Shown: positions 8,060 to 16,981 of the stretch, piece after piece
Layout of the letters: every line of letters begins with the position of its first letter
How positions within the stretch are numbered: the stretch's first letter is position 1
Source of the DNA: JAGYLJ01 sp034661035
GTDB lineage: Bacteria > Patescibacteriota > Minisyncoccia > Phycocordibacterales > UBA12079
Length of the DNA: 64,000 nucleotides
Reading direction: 5' to 3'
Assembly: GCA_034661035.1 (NCBI GenBank)
Contig: JAYEKM010000008.1
Span: forward strand, 1-64,000
Translations under genes and position numbers: made by a program
Notes under the pieces: generated by a model
Databases searched by the model: none
What the model was told of the DNA's origin: nothing
The model's input: the letters and a program-made list of their open reading frames with translations, nothing else

Positions 8060-8695
8060 CTATTCACCCTCCAGAACAACGACTTCTCCTTCTTTATTGG
8101 ACAGATCGCTGCTTTTTAAAGTTATTTTTTTAACTGCTTTCAGACCATTACTACCACTTTCTTTCAAAAAACTTTTCAGAGCATCTTTTTCTCCTGTTTC
8201 TTTGTAACACATCGGGATGATAAGTTTTACTCCTAATTTCAAAGACAATTTATAAGCCTGCGAAGCATCTAAAACATCACCTCCCCCAATCGGTACAAAG
8301 AGGATGTCTATGTTGCTTAAAATCTCTTTTAATTCATTATCTATTTCAAGTGTATTCAAAATACCTAAAAAACCCATACTCATACCATCCCAAACAACTG
8401 AATAAATAGTATTTATTTTATCTTTTCCTTCATATTTAGTCGTCACTTGGTAACCTTTAATAAAAATCCCTTCTACCTCATACTCTCCTGCTCCATCAAT
8501 AGAAAAAGTTTTTTTATTCTTTGAAATAGTCTGGTCTAGACCATCAAAATCAGGATGATTCACACTTATACAAGTAATGTCAGCCCCAAATCTTGTTTGT
8601 TTTAATTTTGATTTCTTAGAAATAGGGTTAAATGCTAAAACAAAACCCCCTGATTGAATCTTAAAAGATTCCATTCCATTATAATTTATTATCAT
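8060..8695 (-). CDS. Metallo-beta-lactamase-fold protein (COG2220-like), metal site not recognisable
   Basis: The 211-residue protein resembles the UPF0173/COG2220 branch of MBL-fold hydrolases: MIINYNGMESFKIQSG at the N-terminus, SVNHPDFDGLD where the metal motif normally falls (residues 45-55), FSIDGAGEYEVEGIFIKGY, NTIYSVVWDGMSMGFLGIL, and DILFVPIGG. In active members the motif is HxHxDH; here it reads NHPDFD, so most metal ligands are gone. It may be a non-catalytic member or use a different site. Its start is the first ATG, 214 bases from the divergent rpsA gene. Confidence 0.65.
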   Translation of the reverse strand: MIINYNGMESFKIQSGGFVLAFNPISKKSKLKQTRFGADITCISVNHPDFDGLDQTISKNKKTFSIDGAGEYEVEGIFIKGYQVTTKYEGKDKINTIYSVVWDGMSMGFLGILNTLEIDNELKEILSNIDILFVPIGGGDVLDASQAYKLSLKLGVKLIIPMCYKETGEKDALKSFLKESGSNGLKAVKKITLKSSDLSNKEGEVVVLEGE

Positions 8696-8764
8696 TATAT
8701 TTCCATTATATCATACATCCACTAATTATGAACAAAAATTACATGTTTACAAAACGTTTTTTTT

Positions 8765-8781
8765 AGATATACTGTATATCT
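8765..8781. promoter_or_regulatory. Operator-like inverted repeat in the MBL-rpsA intergenic region
   Basis: AGATATAC and GTATATCT are perfect 8-base arms around a single T. The site lies about midway between divergent genes, where a regulator could affect both. No regulator gene is nearby, and in AT-rich DNA such palindromes can arise by chance. Confidence 0.3.
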
Positions 8782-8909
8782 AGTAGAAATTGACTAAGTA
8801 GGTTTAGTTTATTACTCTATTTTTATTATTAACCCCTAAATAGAAGTTAACCCTTTTTATAAAAAACTAGATTTTAGTTTGGTTAAAAAGACTTTCTATT
8901 TTTTATTTT

Positions 8910-10055
8910 ATGAATAAAATCAAAGAAGAAGTTTTAAACGACGAAAAAACTTCTGCAAAAACAACCGAAACAGAAAAAATTGAACAACTGGACGAAGAAA
9001 AACAATCAATAATGTCTAGTTTTCTAGACAAAACCAAAGCTCTCCCTATTGGAGGAGATATAGTAGAAGGAAAAGTAATTTCACTCGAAAAAAATGCTGT
9101 TTACGTTAATTTACCCCCTTTTGGTGTTGGTATAATTTTTGGTAAAGAATATATAGCTGTACGAGATGTTTTCAAGAACATGAACCCTGGAGACAGTATC
9201 GTAGCTAAGGTAACTAGTGAAGAAAACGAAGATGGTTATATTGAGTTATCTTTGAAAGAAGCTCGCCAAGCTGTTATTTGGGGAGAAGCTGAGGAGTTAA
9301 TGGAAAAAAAGTCTGTTATGGACTTACCTATAAAAGAAGCCAACAAAGGAGGGCTTATTATAGAATGGCAAGGAATTCAAGGATTCTTACCAGCTTCCCA
9401 ACTTAAGGCAGAACATTACCCTCGCGTAATAGATGGTAATAAAGACAGAATCTTAGAAGAATTAAACAAAATAGTTGGTCAAAGTCTCCCTGTTGCAATT
9501 ATTGGAGTTCTCCCTAAAGAAAATAAATTAATCTTCTCAGAAAAAGATCCCAACCAAAAAGAAAAAGGTCAAATTGTTGAGAAATACAATATTGGAGATA
9601 TTATTGAAGGAGAAATAACCAGTGCTGTAGATTTCGGAATCTTTGTAAAAATTGAGGACGAACTAGAAGGGTTGATTCATATTTCTGAGATAAGTTGGTC
9701 TCTAGTGAAAGACCCTAAAACTCTCTTTAAACCAGGGGATAAAATCCAAGTGAAAATAATAGAAATTGAAAATGGAAAGATTTCCCTATCCATCAAAGCC
9801 TTAACTGAAAACCCGTGGAAAAGAGCTTCTGGTAAATACAAGAAAGGTGACGAGGTTAGCGGAGTTATAATTAAATTTAATAAACATGGCGCTTTAGCTA
9901 GTATAGAAGAAGGAGTAGCTGGACTAGTTCATGTTTCAGAATTTGAAAACGAAGAGAAACTTAGAGAAACATTAGAAATTGGTAAAAGTTATTCATTCAA
10001 GATCAATATCTTTGAGCCAGATTCACAAAAGATGACACTCTCTTTCATTAGTTAA
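8910..10055 (+). CDS. rpsA: 30S ribosomal protein S1
   Basis: The 381-residue protein consists of four S1/OB-fold RNA-binding repeats (roughly residues 48-118, 130-210, 223-293 and 308-380) after an acidic 45-residue N-terminus. Repeat 3 is the most canonical: GDIIEGEITSAVDFGIFVKI, then LEGLIHISEISW. S1 binds mRNA leaders on the 30S subunit. E. coli S1 has six repeats; four is usual for several other phyla. It is monocistronic, with a 214-base upstream region and a strong terminator shared with the convergent pth gene. Confidence 0.93.
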   Translation: MNKIKEEVLNDEKTSAKTTETEKIEQLDEEKQSIMSSFLDKTKALPIGGDIVEGKVISLEKNAVYVNLPPFGVGIIFGKEYIAVRDVFKNMNPGDSIVAKVTSEENEDGYIELSLKEARQAVIWGEAEELMEKKSVMDLPIKEANKGGLIIEWQGIQGFLPASQLKAEHYPRVIDGNKDRILEELNKIVGQSLPVAIIGVLPKENKLIFSEKDPNQKEKGQIVEKYNIGDIIEGEITSAVDFGIFVKIEDELEGLIHISEISWSLVKDPKTLFKPGDKIQVKIIEIENGKISLSIKALTENPWKRASGKYKKGDEVSGVIIKFNKHGALASIEEGVAGLVHVSEFENEEKLRETLEIGKSYSFKINIFEPDSQKMTLSFIS

Positions 10056-10080
10056 TCTTCAAGGTTAACTCTTTAAAAGA

Positions 10081-10112
10081 AAAAGACAACCACTCCGTGG
10101 TCGTCTTTTTTT
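10081..10112 (+). terminator. Rho-independent terminator of rpsA
   Basis: AAAGAC-A-ACCAC pairs with GTGGT-C-GTCTTT around a TCC loop, followed by a T run. The T run overlaps the last bases of the convergent pth gene. Confidence 0.88.
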
Positions 10113-10707
10113 AATTAAATTCATTCATTGCTTTTACTCTTCCTTCTAAAATTATCACTTCCAGAACTTTAGCTATTTTAGGTTTTATTTTTTTCAAAAT
10201 TTCTAAATCTTTTTTACCAAAATCTGACATCAAATAATCAAGGATTTTTTGTTCTCCTTTTGGTTTTCTTAATTTCCCAGTTGGAGTTACTTGAGAAATT
10301 CCTACTCTCACTCTAATAAATTCTTTTGTCTTTATAGCTTTTGCAATTGACTCTAATCCTTTATGACCACCTGTACCTTTATTAAAAGAAATTTTAAATG
10401 TCCCGTTAGGTAAGTCTAAATCATCATAAATCACTATTAATTTTTCTGCTTTCTTTTTGCTTGTAACCAAACTCTTAACACTTAATCCCGATTTATTCAT
10501 AAAAGTTTCCGGTTCTAAAAGAACTGTTTTTTGCTTACCAAATTTTCCTTCTGACAATAAAGCCTTACTCTTCTTATCTAATTCCCAGCTAGAAAAATCA
10601 TATTTTTTACGAAAATATTCCAAAACAATTCGCCCTAAATTATGACGAGTTTTCTCATATTCCTCTCCAGGATTTCCCAGACCAACGATTACATAATACA
10701 TATACAA
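10111..10707 (-). CDS. pth: Peptidyl-tRNA hydrolase
   Basis: The enzyme releases tRNA from prematurely dropped peptidyl-tRNA. The 198-residue protein shows the family signature IVGLGNPGEEYEKTRHNLG, with the catalytic His at about residue 22. It also has FMNKSG near 70, IVIYDDLDLPNG near 92 and GTGGHKGLESI near 111. The length is typical (about 190). An internal ATG two codons in (MYYVIVGLG) is an equally good start. The gene is convergent with rpsA and shares its terminator region. Confidence 0.95.
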   Translation of the reverse strand: MYMYYVIVGLGNPGEEYEKTRHNLGRIVLEYFRKKYDFSSWELDKKSKALLSEGKFGKQKTVLLEPETFMNKSGLSVKSLVTSKKKAEKLIVIYDDLDLPNGTFKISFNKGTGGHKGLESIAKAIKTKEFIRVRVGISQVTPTGKLRKPKGEQKILDYLMSDFGKKDLEILKKIKPKIAKVLEVIILEGRVKAMNEFN

Positions 10708-10991
10708 CTATTATATAACAAAACAATTAAAAAAATAAGATTATTTATCAATCCCTTCTAATTATAAAACATTTAATTTTTCTTTTAAACTTTTTACCAT
10801 TTCCATAATTTAATAACCCAAGATATGACAGTTTCCCTCACAATAAAAATTGTGCCTGACATACTTAAGTTTCGTTTATTATTTAATCCAAATTGTAAAT
10901 AAAACTGTCTCCTCTTCTAATTTTGATTAATGAATTTTTTTATTTGTTTTTTGTGTTCTAATTTTTGCTTTTTAGTCTCTAGTGTAATAAA

Positions 10992-11555
10992 ATGTTTCTT
11001 AAGATGAGTGAAAATAAAGAAAATTTTATTATAGAAACTCTTAAATTCTCCTTGATAGCCATCTTAATAGTTCTGCCCTTCCGAATTTTTATCGCACAAC
11101 CTTTTTTGGTTAGCGGTGCCTCAATGAGTCCTAATTTTGAAACTGGACACTACCTTATAGTAGATCAACTTTCATATAATTTTAAAAATCCGCAAAGAGG
11201 CGAGGTTGTCGTCTTTAAATACCCTAATGACACTAAAAAATTTTTTATAAAAAGAATAATTGGATTACCTAATGAAACAATTAAGATAGAAGGTTCAAAA
11301 GTCTTTATAAAAAATGGAAAAAATCCCAATGGAATAGAAATAAAAGAAGATTATATAGAAAATCTTGGTCAAAATAATATTGAAGTAACATTAAATAGTG
11401 ATGAATACTATGTTATGGGAGACAATAGACCTGCTAGTTCAGATTCAAGAACATGGGGTTCTTTATCAGAAAAACTTATTATAGGAAGAGCTTTTTTAAG
11501 GCTATTCCCTTTTAATGAAATCAGTGTTTTTCCTGAAAGTTTGAGTAAATTTTAA
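10992..11555 (+). CDS. lepB: Signal peptidase I
   Basis: A membrane protease that removes signal peptides from exported proteins. The 187-residue protein has one N-terminal transmembrane helix (about 18-36), the catalytic Ser44 in SGASMSPNF, the catalytic Lys87 in FFIKRIIGLPNE, and the box YVMGDNRPASSDSRTWG near 137. It is short compared with E. coli LepB (two helices and a large insert) but matches the Gram-positive SipS type. An alternative start is the ATG at 11004. The 284-base gap upstream contains only AT-rich sequence and a weak hairpin (CACAAT/ATTGTG near 10841-10856). Confidence 0.93.
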   Translation: MFLKMSENKENFIIETLKFSLIAILIVLPFRIFIAQPFLVSGASMSPNFETGHYLIVDQLSYNFKNPQRGEVVVFKYPNDTKKFFIKRIIGLPNETIKIEGSKVFIKNGKNPNGIEIKEDYIENLGQNNIEVTLNSDEYYVMGDNRPASSDSRTWGSLSEKLIIGRAFLRLFPFNEISVFPESLSKF

Positions 11556-11607
11556 AGATTAAGTAAGTTTTTATTAGCCCAGTTAATAACTAACTCTTAT
11601 TTAAAAC

Positions 11608-12726
11608 ATGTCTAAAACAATCAACGGAATAGACGGAGTGGCTAGACACTACGGGTTTGAAACAGGAGAATTTCCCCCAGTTCATATAGATAACGAATCC
11701 CCTTTCTGTTTGGAGGAGAAAACTTCTACTTTAAAATCATATCTATCTGATAATTTTATAAAAAAAGATTACGGGGTCTCAATGATTTACAATAATCAAA
11801 AATCATTAAAAAATAATTCAAAGAAAGAATCTCCAAATTTAAAAAACTTTAGTTTTGATATCGTCGGTATTAAAAACGGAATTGCTGAAGCAATAATAAT
11901 CCAAACTGCTATTGTCGCTCTAAGGGAAGAGGGTTTTAAAGATGTCTCTATAGACATAAATAGTATTGGTGATAAAGAGTCTTTTACCTTATTTAAGAAT
12001 GAACTTTTTGATTATTATAAAAAGAGAGTCAGTGAACTGCATCCTAATTGTAGGAAGTTAAGCAAAAAAAATATATTTAATCTGTTAACCTGTGAACATG
12101 AGGAATGCCGATCACTGAAGGTCAACGCCCCCAAATCAATTTATTTTCTGTCAGAAAACAGCCAGAGGCATTTAAAAGAAATCTTGGAACACTTAGAGTC
12201 ATCTGGAATCACATATTGTATTAATGATTCGTTAATAAGTTCTGGTAATCACTTTTCAAAAGTAATTTTTGAGATAAAAAGTAAAGATGATAAAAAAGAT
12301 AAAGAAATCTTATTAGGAAAAGGAGGTCGCTATGACGAACTAGCCAGAAAGATAATTAAGAGAAAAGAGTTAACTGCTGTAGGTGTATCCCTTAGAATAG
12401 AAAAAATCAAAGATAAACAAACCAAGCTTCCTTCTGAGAAAAAACCTAAATTTTACTTTATCCAATTTGGACCAAAAGCAAAACTACAGAGCCTTTCTTT
12501 AATAGAATTACTTAGACAATCAGGATTAGTAATAAAACAAAACTTATATATGAATAAGTTCTCTGAACAAATAGAAGTAGCTAAAAGATCAGATATACCT
12601 TACGCAATAATCCTAGGTCAAAAAGAAGCCTCTGATGACACTGTTATAGTAAAAGACTTAAGAAAAGCCTCTCAAGAGATCATACCTACATGTAGTCTCC
12701 TTCCTTATCTAAGGCAATTGAAATAA
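11608..12726 (+). CDS. Histidyl-tRNA synthetase-like protein with altered catalytic motif
   Basis: The 372-residue protein aligns by eye with the class II HisRS/HisZ family. The segment DIVGIKNGIAEAIIIQTAIV fits the strand following motif 2. NSIGDKESFT, CRKLSKKNIFNLLTCEHEEC and KGGRYDELA (near 233) match family positions, and the last ~95 residues fit the HGTP anticodon-binding domain. The HisA signature (L-V-R-G-L-D-Y-Y-x-x-T-x-F-E in active enzymes) reads LISSGNHFSKVIFE, losing the Arg and Asp needed for catalysis, and the N-terminal motif is poor. It may be a paralogue with a regulatory or other tRNA-related role; no histidine biosynthesis genes are nearby to support HisZ. Confidence 0.65.
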   Translation: MSKTINGIDGVARHYGFETGEFPPVHIDNESPFCLEEKTSTLKSYLSDNFIKKDYGVSMIYNNQKSLKNNSKKESPNLKNFSFDIVGIKNGIAEAIIIQTAIVALREEGFKDVSIDINSIGDKESFTLFKNELFDYYKKRVSELHPNCRKLSKKNIFNLLTCEHEECRSLKVNAPKSIYFLSENSQRHLKEILEHLESSGITYCINDSLISSGNHFSKVIFEIKSKDDKKDKEILLGKGGRYDELARKIIKRKELTAVGVSLRIEKIKDKQTKLPSEKKPKFYFIQFGPKAKLQSLSLIELLRQSGLVIKQNLYMNKFSEQIEVAKRSDIPYAIILGQKEASDDTVIVKDLRKASQEIIPTCSLLPYLRQLK

Positions 12727-12768
12727 ACATACATTGCATTTTAGGCAAAGAAATGTTATTTTATAGCC

Positions 12769-13005
12769 ATGATAAATATAGAAGTAACTAAGAATAACAA
12801 TGAGAACGACATGAGTATCATGCGTCGTTTTACTAAAAGAGTACGTAATGCAGGAATCCTTCCTAGAGTCCGTTCCATTCGTTATAACAACAGAACTACA
12901 TCAAAATATATAAAGAAGAAAGAAGCTCTAAAGAAAATTGAAAAGAGAGAGGAGATAAAAAAATTAATAAAATTGGGCAAAATGCCAGAAAACAGATTAC
13001 GCTAA
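12769..13005 (+). CDS. rpsU: 30S ribosomal protein S21
   Basis: The 78-residue basic protein has the S21 pattern: an acidic N-terminal strand, then MSIMRRFTKRVRNAGILPRV, then a Lys/Arg-rich helical tail. S21 sits on the small subunit platform and helps mRNA selection. It is followed directly by a strong terminator, so it probably has its own transcript or ends the lepB-HisRS-like group. Confidence 0.85.
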   Translation: MINIEVTKNNNENDMSIMRRFTKRVRNAGILPRVRSIRYNNRTTSKYIKKKEALKKIEKREEIKKLIKLGKMPENRLR

Positions 13006-13015
13006 CTAGAAATTA

Positions 13016-13045
13016 AATAGGTGAGCTCTCAGCTCACCTATTTTT
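13016..13045 (+). terminator. Rho-independent terminator of rpsU
   Basis: AATAGGTGAGCT pairs perfectly with AGCTCACCTATT around CTC, followed by TTT. Confidence 0.88.
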
Positions 13046-13064
13046 ATGTATAAAGTAATTTCCC

Positions 13065-13436
13065 ATGGACATAAAAAATAATACAAGAAAAAATAATCCT
13101 TCGGTTCAATTCGACAAGATAAAAGAATCTGTCCTAGGTAAAAAATATGAACTTAGTTTAGTTTTTATTGGTGACAAATTATCTCTAAAATTAAATAAGA
13201 AATATCGTAAGATTAATAAGCCAACAAACATTTTAACCTTTCCTCTTTCCAAAAATGAAGGTGAAATCTTTATAAACCTAGGGTTATCAAAAAAACAATC
13301 CATCAAATTTGGCAGAAAATATGACGATTTTATAGGTTTTCTGTTTATCCACGGTTTACTCCATTTGAAAGGTTACGAACATAGTAGTAAAATGGAGGTA
13401 GAGGAAAAAAAAATACGGAGAAGATTTAATCTCTAA
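13065..13436 (+). CDS. ybeY: Endoribonuclease YbeY (16S rRNA maturation)
   Basis: A 123-residue metalloprotein. The diagnostic zinc motif HGLLHLKGYEH (H-x3-H-x5-H, near residues 95-105) is intact. The usual preceding segment is present as INKPTNILTFPL followed by GEIFINLG. The family matures 16S rRNA and takes part in ribosome quality control. It is shorter than E. coli YbeY (about 155), mainly at the N-terminus. The start follows the rpsU terminator by about 20 bases. Confidence 0.92.
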   Translation: MDIKNNTRKNNPSVQFDKIKESVLGKKYELSLVFIGDKLSLKLNKKYRKINKPTNILTFPLSKNEGEIFINLGLSKKQSIKFGRKYDDFIGFLFIHGLLHLKGYEHSSKMEVEEKKIRRRFNL

Positions 13437-13549
13437 TTTTTTATTCCTAAAAAGGATTCTATTAAAGACAAAAAAATCTGTTTATCTTTTTTGTGTTTAA
13501 TATTTTTATGAATTAAATTATTAACTTATCCTCTGTCTTTAAATTTATT

Positions 13550-14725
13550 GTGACAAGAAAAATAACCACAGGAATAGATATAGGAACTTACCAAATAAAA
13601 GTGGTTATTACTGAATTGGTAAAAGACAAAAATGGAAGAAGTTTCCCTCAAATTATTGGAAGAGGTTTATGCCGATCAAGAGGTTTGAGAAATGGGTATA
13701 TCATAAATAAAGGAGAAGTAACCGAAAGTATATTACAAGCGGTTAGCCAAGCAGAAGAAACAGCTAATGTAAGAATTAAAAAAGCTATTATTTCCATAGG
13801 AGGAGAAGGGTTAGAAGGAATTCGGGCAAAAGGAACAACCGTCATAACAAGAGCTGACTCAGAAATCACACAACTTGATGTGGAAAATGCTATTAAAGAA
13901 AGCCAGGAAAACGCTCCCTTATTAAATAAAAAAATAATCCATATAGCCACCTATGGTTTTAGTATTGATAATAGAAAAGTTTTAGGTGACCCTGTTGGTA
14001 TGAAAGGAGAAAAACTAAAAGTAGAATCCCTTTTTATCGTGTGTTTAGAACAACACTATAATAACCTCATCCAAACAGTTGAGGATGCTCAGATAGAAGT
14101 TGAGGGAGATATTGTTGCTTCCCCTATTGCAGGTAGTTGTGTTACCTTAACCAAAACTCAAAAAATAGCTGGTTGTGTTTTAGCTGACATTGGAGCTGAA
14201 ACAATATCTATCGTGGTATTTGAGAACAACCTTCCTATTTCACTAGAGACTTTCCCAATGGGGTCAACAAACATAACCCACGATATAGCCCTTGGACTCA
14301 GAATCGATTTAAGTGAAGCTGAAAAGATAAAGCATGGAGTAATGACATCAACCATTTACTCACAAAGAGAACTAGACGAAATCATAACAGCACGTCTTGA
14401 AGATATTTTTGTTCTAATAGAAAATCATTTAAAAAAAATAAATAGAAACGGTTTACTGCCAGCAGGTATTATAATTTCAGGAGGAGGCTCTGGAATGACA
14501 ACTATAAACGAATTAGCAAAAGCTTCTCTTAATCTTCCTTCAAAGATTGCTAATCTATATTTTTTGAGTTCAAATCGTGACAGAATTCAAGACTCAACAT
14601 GGGCAGTCGCCTGCGGACTCTGTTTGGCTGGTTCAACTATGGAAGAAGATTCCTTTTCTGTACCAAAATTAGCAAAAAACATAAAAGATCGAGGTAAAAA
14701 ATGGATTAAACAATTCTTTGTATAG
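13550..14725 (+). CDS. ftsA: Cell division protein FtsA
   Basis: An actin-like ATPase that tethers FtsZ filaments to the membrane. The 391-residue protein starts with GTG and shows the phosphate-1 motif TTGIDIGTYQIKVVI (7-21), the SHS2 1C domain (about 85-160, including SIDNRKVLGDPVGM), the phosphate-2 motif VLADIGAETISIVVF near 205 and the adenosine motif PAGIIISGGGSGM near 305. The last residues, DRGKKWIKQFFV, form a short amphipathic helix of the kind FtsA uses to bind membrane. It is followed 92 bases later by ftsZ, the classical order. Confidence 0.95.
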   Translation: MTRKITTGIDIGTYQIKVVITELVKDKNGRSFPQIIGRGLCRSRGLRNGYIINKGEVTESILQAVSQAEETANVRIKKAIISIGGEGLEGIRAKGTTVITRADSEITQLDVENAIKESQENAPLLNKKIIHIATYGFSIDNRKVLGDPVGMKGEKLKVESLFIVCLEQHYNNLIQTVEDAQIEVEGDIVASPIAGSCVTLTKTQKIAGCVLADIGAETISIVVFENNLPISLETFPMGSTNITHDIALGLRIDLSEAEKIKHGVMTSTIYSQRELDEIITARLEDIFVLIENHLKKINRNGLLPAGIIISGGGSGMTTINELAKASLNLPSKIANLYFLSSNRDRIQDSTWAVACGLCLAGSTMEEDSFSVPKLAKNIKDRGKKWIKQFFV

Positions 14726-14817
14726 TTCCAGTTTTTCTGATAATATTATAATATATTATAAATATAGGGTTTGATTTAAAGGTCAAAGATTAAATTATCA
14801 ACAATAAAAGAAACAAT

Positions 14818-16020
14818 ATGCCAAAAATAAATACAGCTGTTGAAGCATTCGCTAGGATAAAGATCATCGGAGTTGGTGGCGCAGGAAAAAATGCTACAAA
14901 CTATATGATTAAATCAAAAGTTCAAGGAGTTGAATTTGTTGTAATCAATACAGATGCTCAAGATTTACACCATTCCTTGGCAAAAAAGAAAATCCATATT
15001 GGCAAAAACCTTACCAGTGGTTTAGGAGCTGGTATGGACCCTGACTTGGGGAAAAGAGCTGCTGAAGAAACAGCTGAAGAAATTCAAGATATTCTAAAAG
15101 GTTCAAATATGGTTTTCCTTACTGCTGGATTTGGAGGAGGAACAGGAACGGGAGCTACTCCTATCGTTGCCAAAATTGCCAAAGATTTAGGTATATTAAC
15201 AGTAGCCGTTGTAACAAAACCATTTTCTTTTGAAGGAGCTAGGAGAACTGAGATTGCAAAACAAGGACTTGAAAAGCTAAAACAAGAGGTTGATGCTCTT
15301 ATTATGATACCAAATGACCGTATCTTAAATGTTGCCCCAGAAGGAACCACTATGGAAGATGCTTTTGCAATGAGTGATAGAATTTTAAAAGAAGCGGTTG
15401 AGGGTATTTCTGATCTAATTACCGTACCAGGTAGAATTAATGTTGACTTCGCTGATATCTTAGCTGTCATGAGTAACGCCGGTTCAGCTCTTATGGGAAT
15501 TGGAAAAGCTACTGGTGAAAAACGTGCCGAGGAAGCAGCAAGAGCTGCTATTAACTCACCTCTTCTTGATATTTCTATTGATGGAGCTAAAGGTGTCTTA
15601 CTATCAGTAGCAGGTGGTGATGACCTAACTATTAACGAAATCCAAGACGCTGCTAAGATTGTAACTGAATCAATTGATACAGATGCAAAAGTTATCTTTG
15701 GAACCTCAAGGACTGATAAACTAAAGAAAGATGAAATTAAAGTAACTGTAATAGCAACGGGTTTTAAAGACCCTACGGGAAATGGAAATAGACTTTTCCA
15801 AAGAAACATAAAGGATGAGAAGGATGAAGAGGTAAAAAAAGAAAGTAAAGGCGGTATCTTTGGGGGTTCATCAAACAAAAAAGAGAAAGAGGAAGTAAAG
15901 GAAGTAAAGAAAGAGAAAAAGGAGGAACCTAAACCAAAACCTAATGTTATAATCCCTGAGGATGATGAAGATGATACTTGGGATTCTATCCCCTCCTTTT
16001 TAAAGAGAACTAAAAAATAA
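14818..16020 (+). CDS. ftsZ: Cell division protein FtsZ
   Basis: The tubulin-like GTPase that forms the division ring. The 400-residue protein has IKIIGVGGAGKNATNYM near the N-terminus, the GTP-binding loop GGGTGTGATP near 106-115, and the catalytic T7 loop NVDFADILAVMSNAG near 208. After a Lys/Glu-rich linker of about 60 residues, the C-terminal peptide SIPSFLKR is preserved; this peptide binds FtsA, encoded just upstream. Length and order are typical. Confidence 0.97.
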   Translation: MPKINTAVEAFARIKIIGVGGAGKNATNYMIKSKVQGVEFVVINTDAQDLHHSLAKKKIHIGKNLTSGLGAGMDPDLGKRAAEETAEEIQDILKGSNMVFLTAGFGGGTGTGATPIVAKIAKDLGILTVAVVTKPFSFEGARRTEIAKQGLEKLKQEVDALIMIPNDRILNVAPEGTTMEDAFAMSDRILKEAVEGISDLITVPGRINVDFADILAVMSNAGSALMGIGKATGEKRAEEAARAAINSPLLDISIDGAKGVLLSVAGGDDLTINEIQDAAKIVTESIDTDAKVIFGTSRTDKLKKDEIKVTVIATGFKDPTGNGNRLFQRNIKDEKDEEVKKESKGGIFGGSSNKKEKEEVKEVKKEKKEEPKPKPNVIIPEDDEDDTWDSIPSFLKRTKK

Positions 16021-16024
16021 ACCT

Positions 16025-16939
16025 ATGTACGATTTAGCTATCATCGGAGGTGGGCCAGCTGGAGTAGCTGCTGGTGTTTATGCTTCTAGAAAAAAAATTA
16101 AAACAGTCCTATTTGCGGAAAGTTTTGGCGGACAGAGTGTCGGCTCGTCAAAAATAGAAAACTGGATAGGAACCGTGGCTATCTCTGGCCCAGAATTAGC
16201 CAAGAATCTTGAAGATCATCTAAGAGCTTATTCTGCTGATATTGTTGATATAAAAAAAGAAGTGGTAGAAAAAATCGAGCAACAATCACCAGACTTGTTT
16301 AAAATCAAAACAAACCAACAAGAATATTCCGTTAAGGCTATCCTGATAGCAACTGGTAGTTCTAGAAAGAAATTAACCTGTTTGGGAGCTGAAAAGTTTG
16401 AGGGAAAAGGATTAGTTTACTGTGCAACTTGTGACGGACCTCTTTTTACAGGAAAAGATGTCGTTATCATCGGAGGAGGTAATTCTGCTTTTGAATCAGC
16501 TTCTCAACTTCTAGCCTATGCTAAAAGTGTTACCCTACTCAATCGATCAGAAAAATTTAAAGCTGATGAAGTGACAATCCAAAAAATGTCTACAATTGAA
16601 AATCTTAATTTAGTTATTAACTCTCAAATTAAAGAAATAAAAGGAGATAATTTTATTAAATCAATTATCTATGAAAACACGAAAACTAACGAGGAAAAAG
16701 AAATACCTGTAGAAGGTGTTTTTGTTGAAGTTGGTTCATCTCCAACAACAGAATTTATTGATTTTATTGATAAAAATGAGCATGAAGCCATAATAGTAGA
16801 TCCAATGACACAAACAACCTCTGTAGAAGGAATTTGGGCTGCTGGAGACTGTACTCACGGACTATATCACCAGAACTGTATCGCTGTTGGCGACGGAATC
16901 AAAGCCTTAGAAAATATCTATTCTTGGCTACAAAAATAA
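16025..16939 (+). CDS. trxB: Thioredoxin reductase (NADPH, FAD)
   Basis: The 304-residue flavoprotein has the FAD-binding GGGPAGVAAGVYASR near the N-terminus, the redox-active CATC at about residues 133-136, the NADPH-binding VVIIGGGNSAFESA near 150 and the C-terminal AAGDC followed by QNCIAVGDGIKAL. It transfers electrons from NADPH to thioredoxin. The gene starts 4 bases after ftsZ and ends in a terminator, so it probably shares the ftsAZ transcript. No thioredoxin gene is in the window. Confidence 0.93.
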   Translation: MYDLAIIGGGPAGVAAGVYASRKKIKTVLFAESFGGQSVGSSKIENWIGTVAISGPELAKNLEDHLRAYSADIVDIKKEVVEKIEQQSPDLFKIKTNQQEYSVKAILIATGSSRKKLTCLGAEKFEGKGLVYCATCDGPLFTGKDVVIIGGGNSAFESASQLLAYAKSVTLLNRSEKFKADEVTIQKMSTIENLNLVINSQIKEIKGDNFIKSIIYENTKTNEEKEIPVEGVFVEVGSSPTTEFIDFIDKNEHEAIIVDPMTQTTSVEGIWAAGDCTHGLYHQNCIAVGDGIKALENIYSWLQK

Positions 16940-16968
16940 AAACTGCTTAATAAGCAGTTTTTATTTTA
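16938..16968 (+). terminator. Rho-independent terminator of trxB
   Basis: AAAACTGCTT pairs with AAGCAGTTTT around an AATA-type loop, followed by TATTTT. Confidence 0.85.
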
Positions 16969-16981
16969 ATATTTTTTATAA

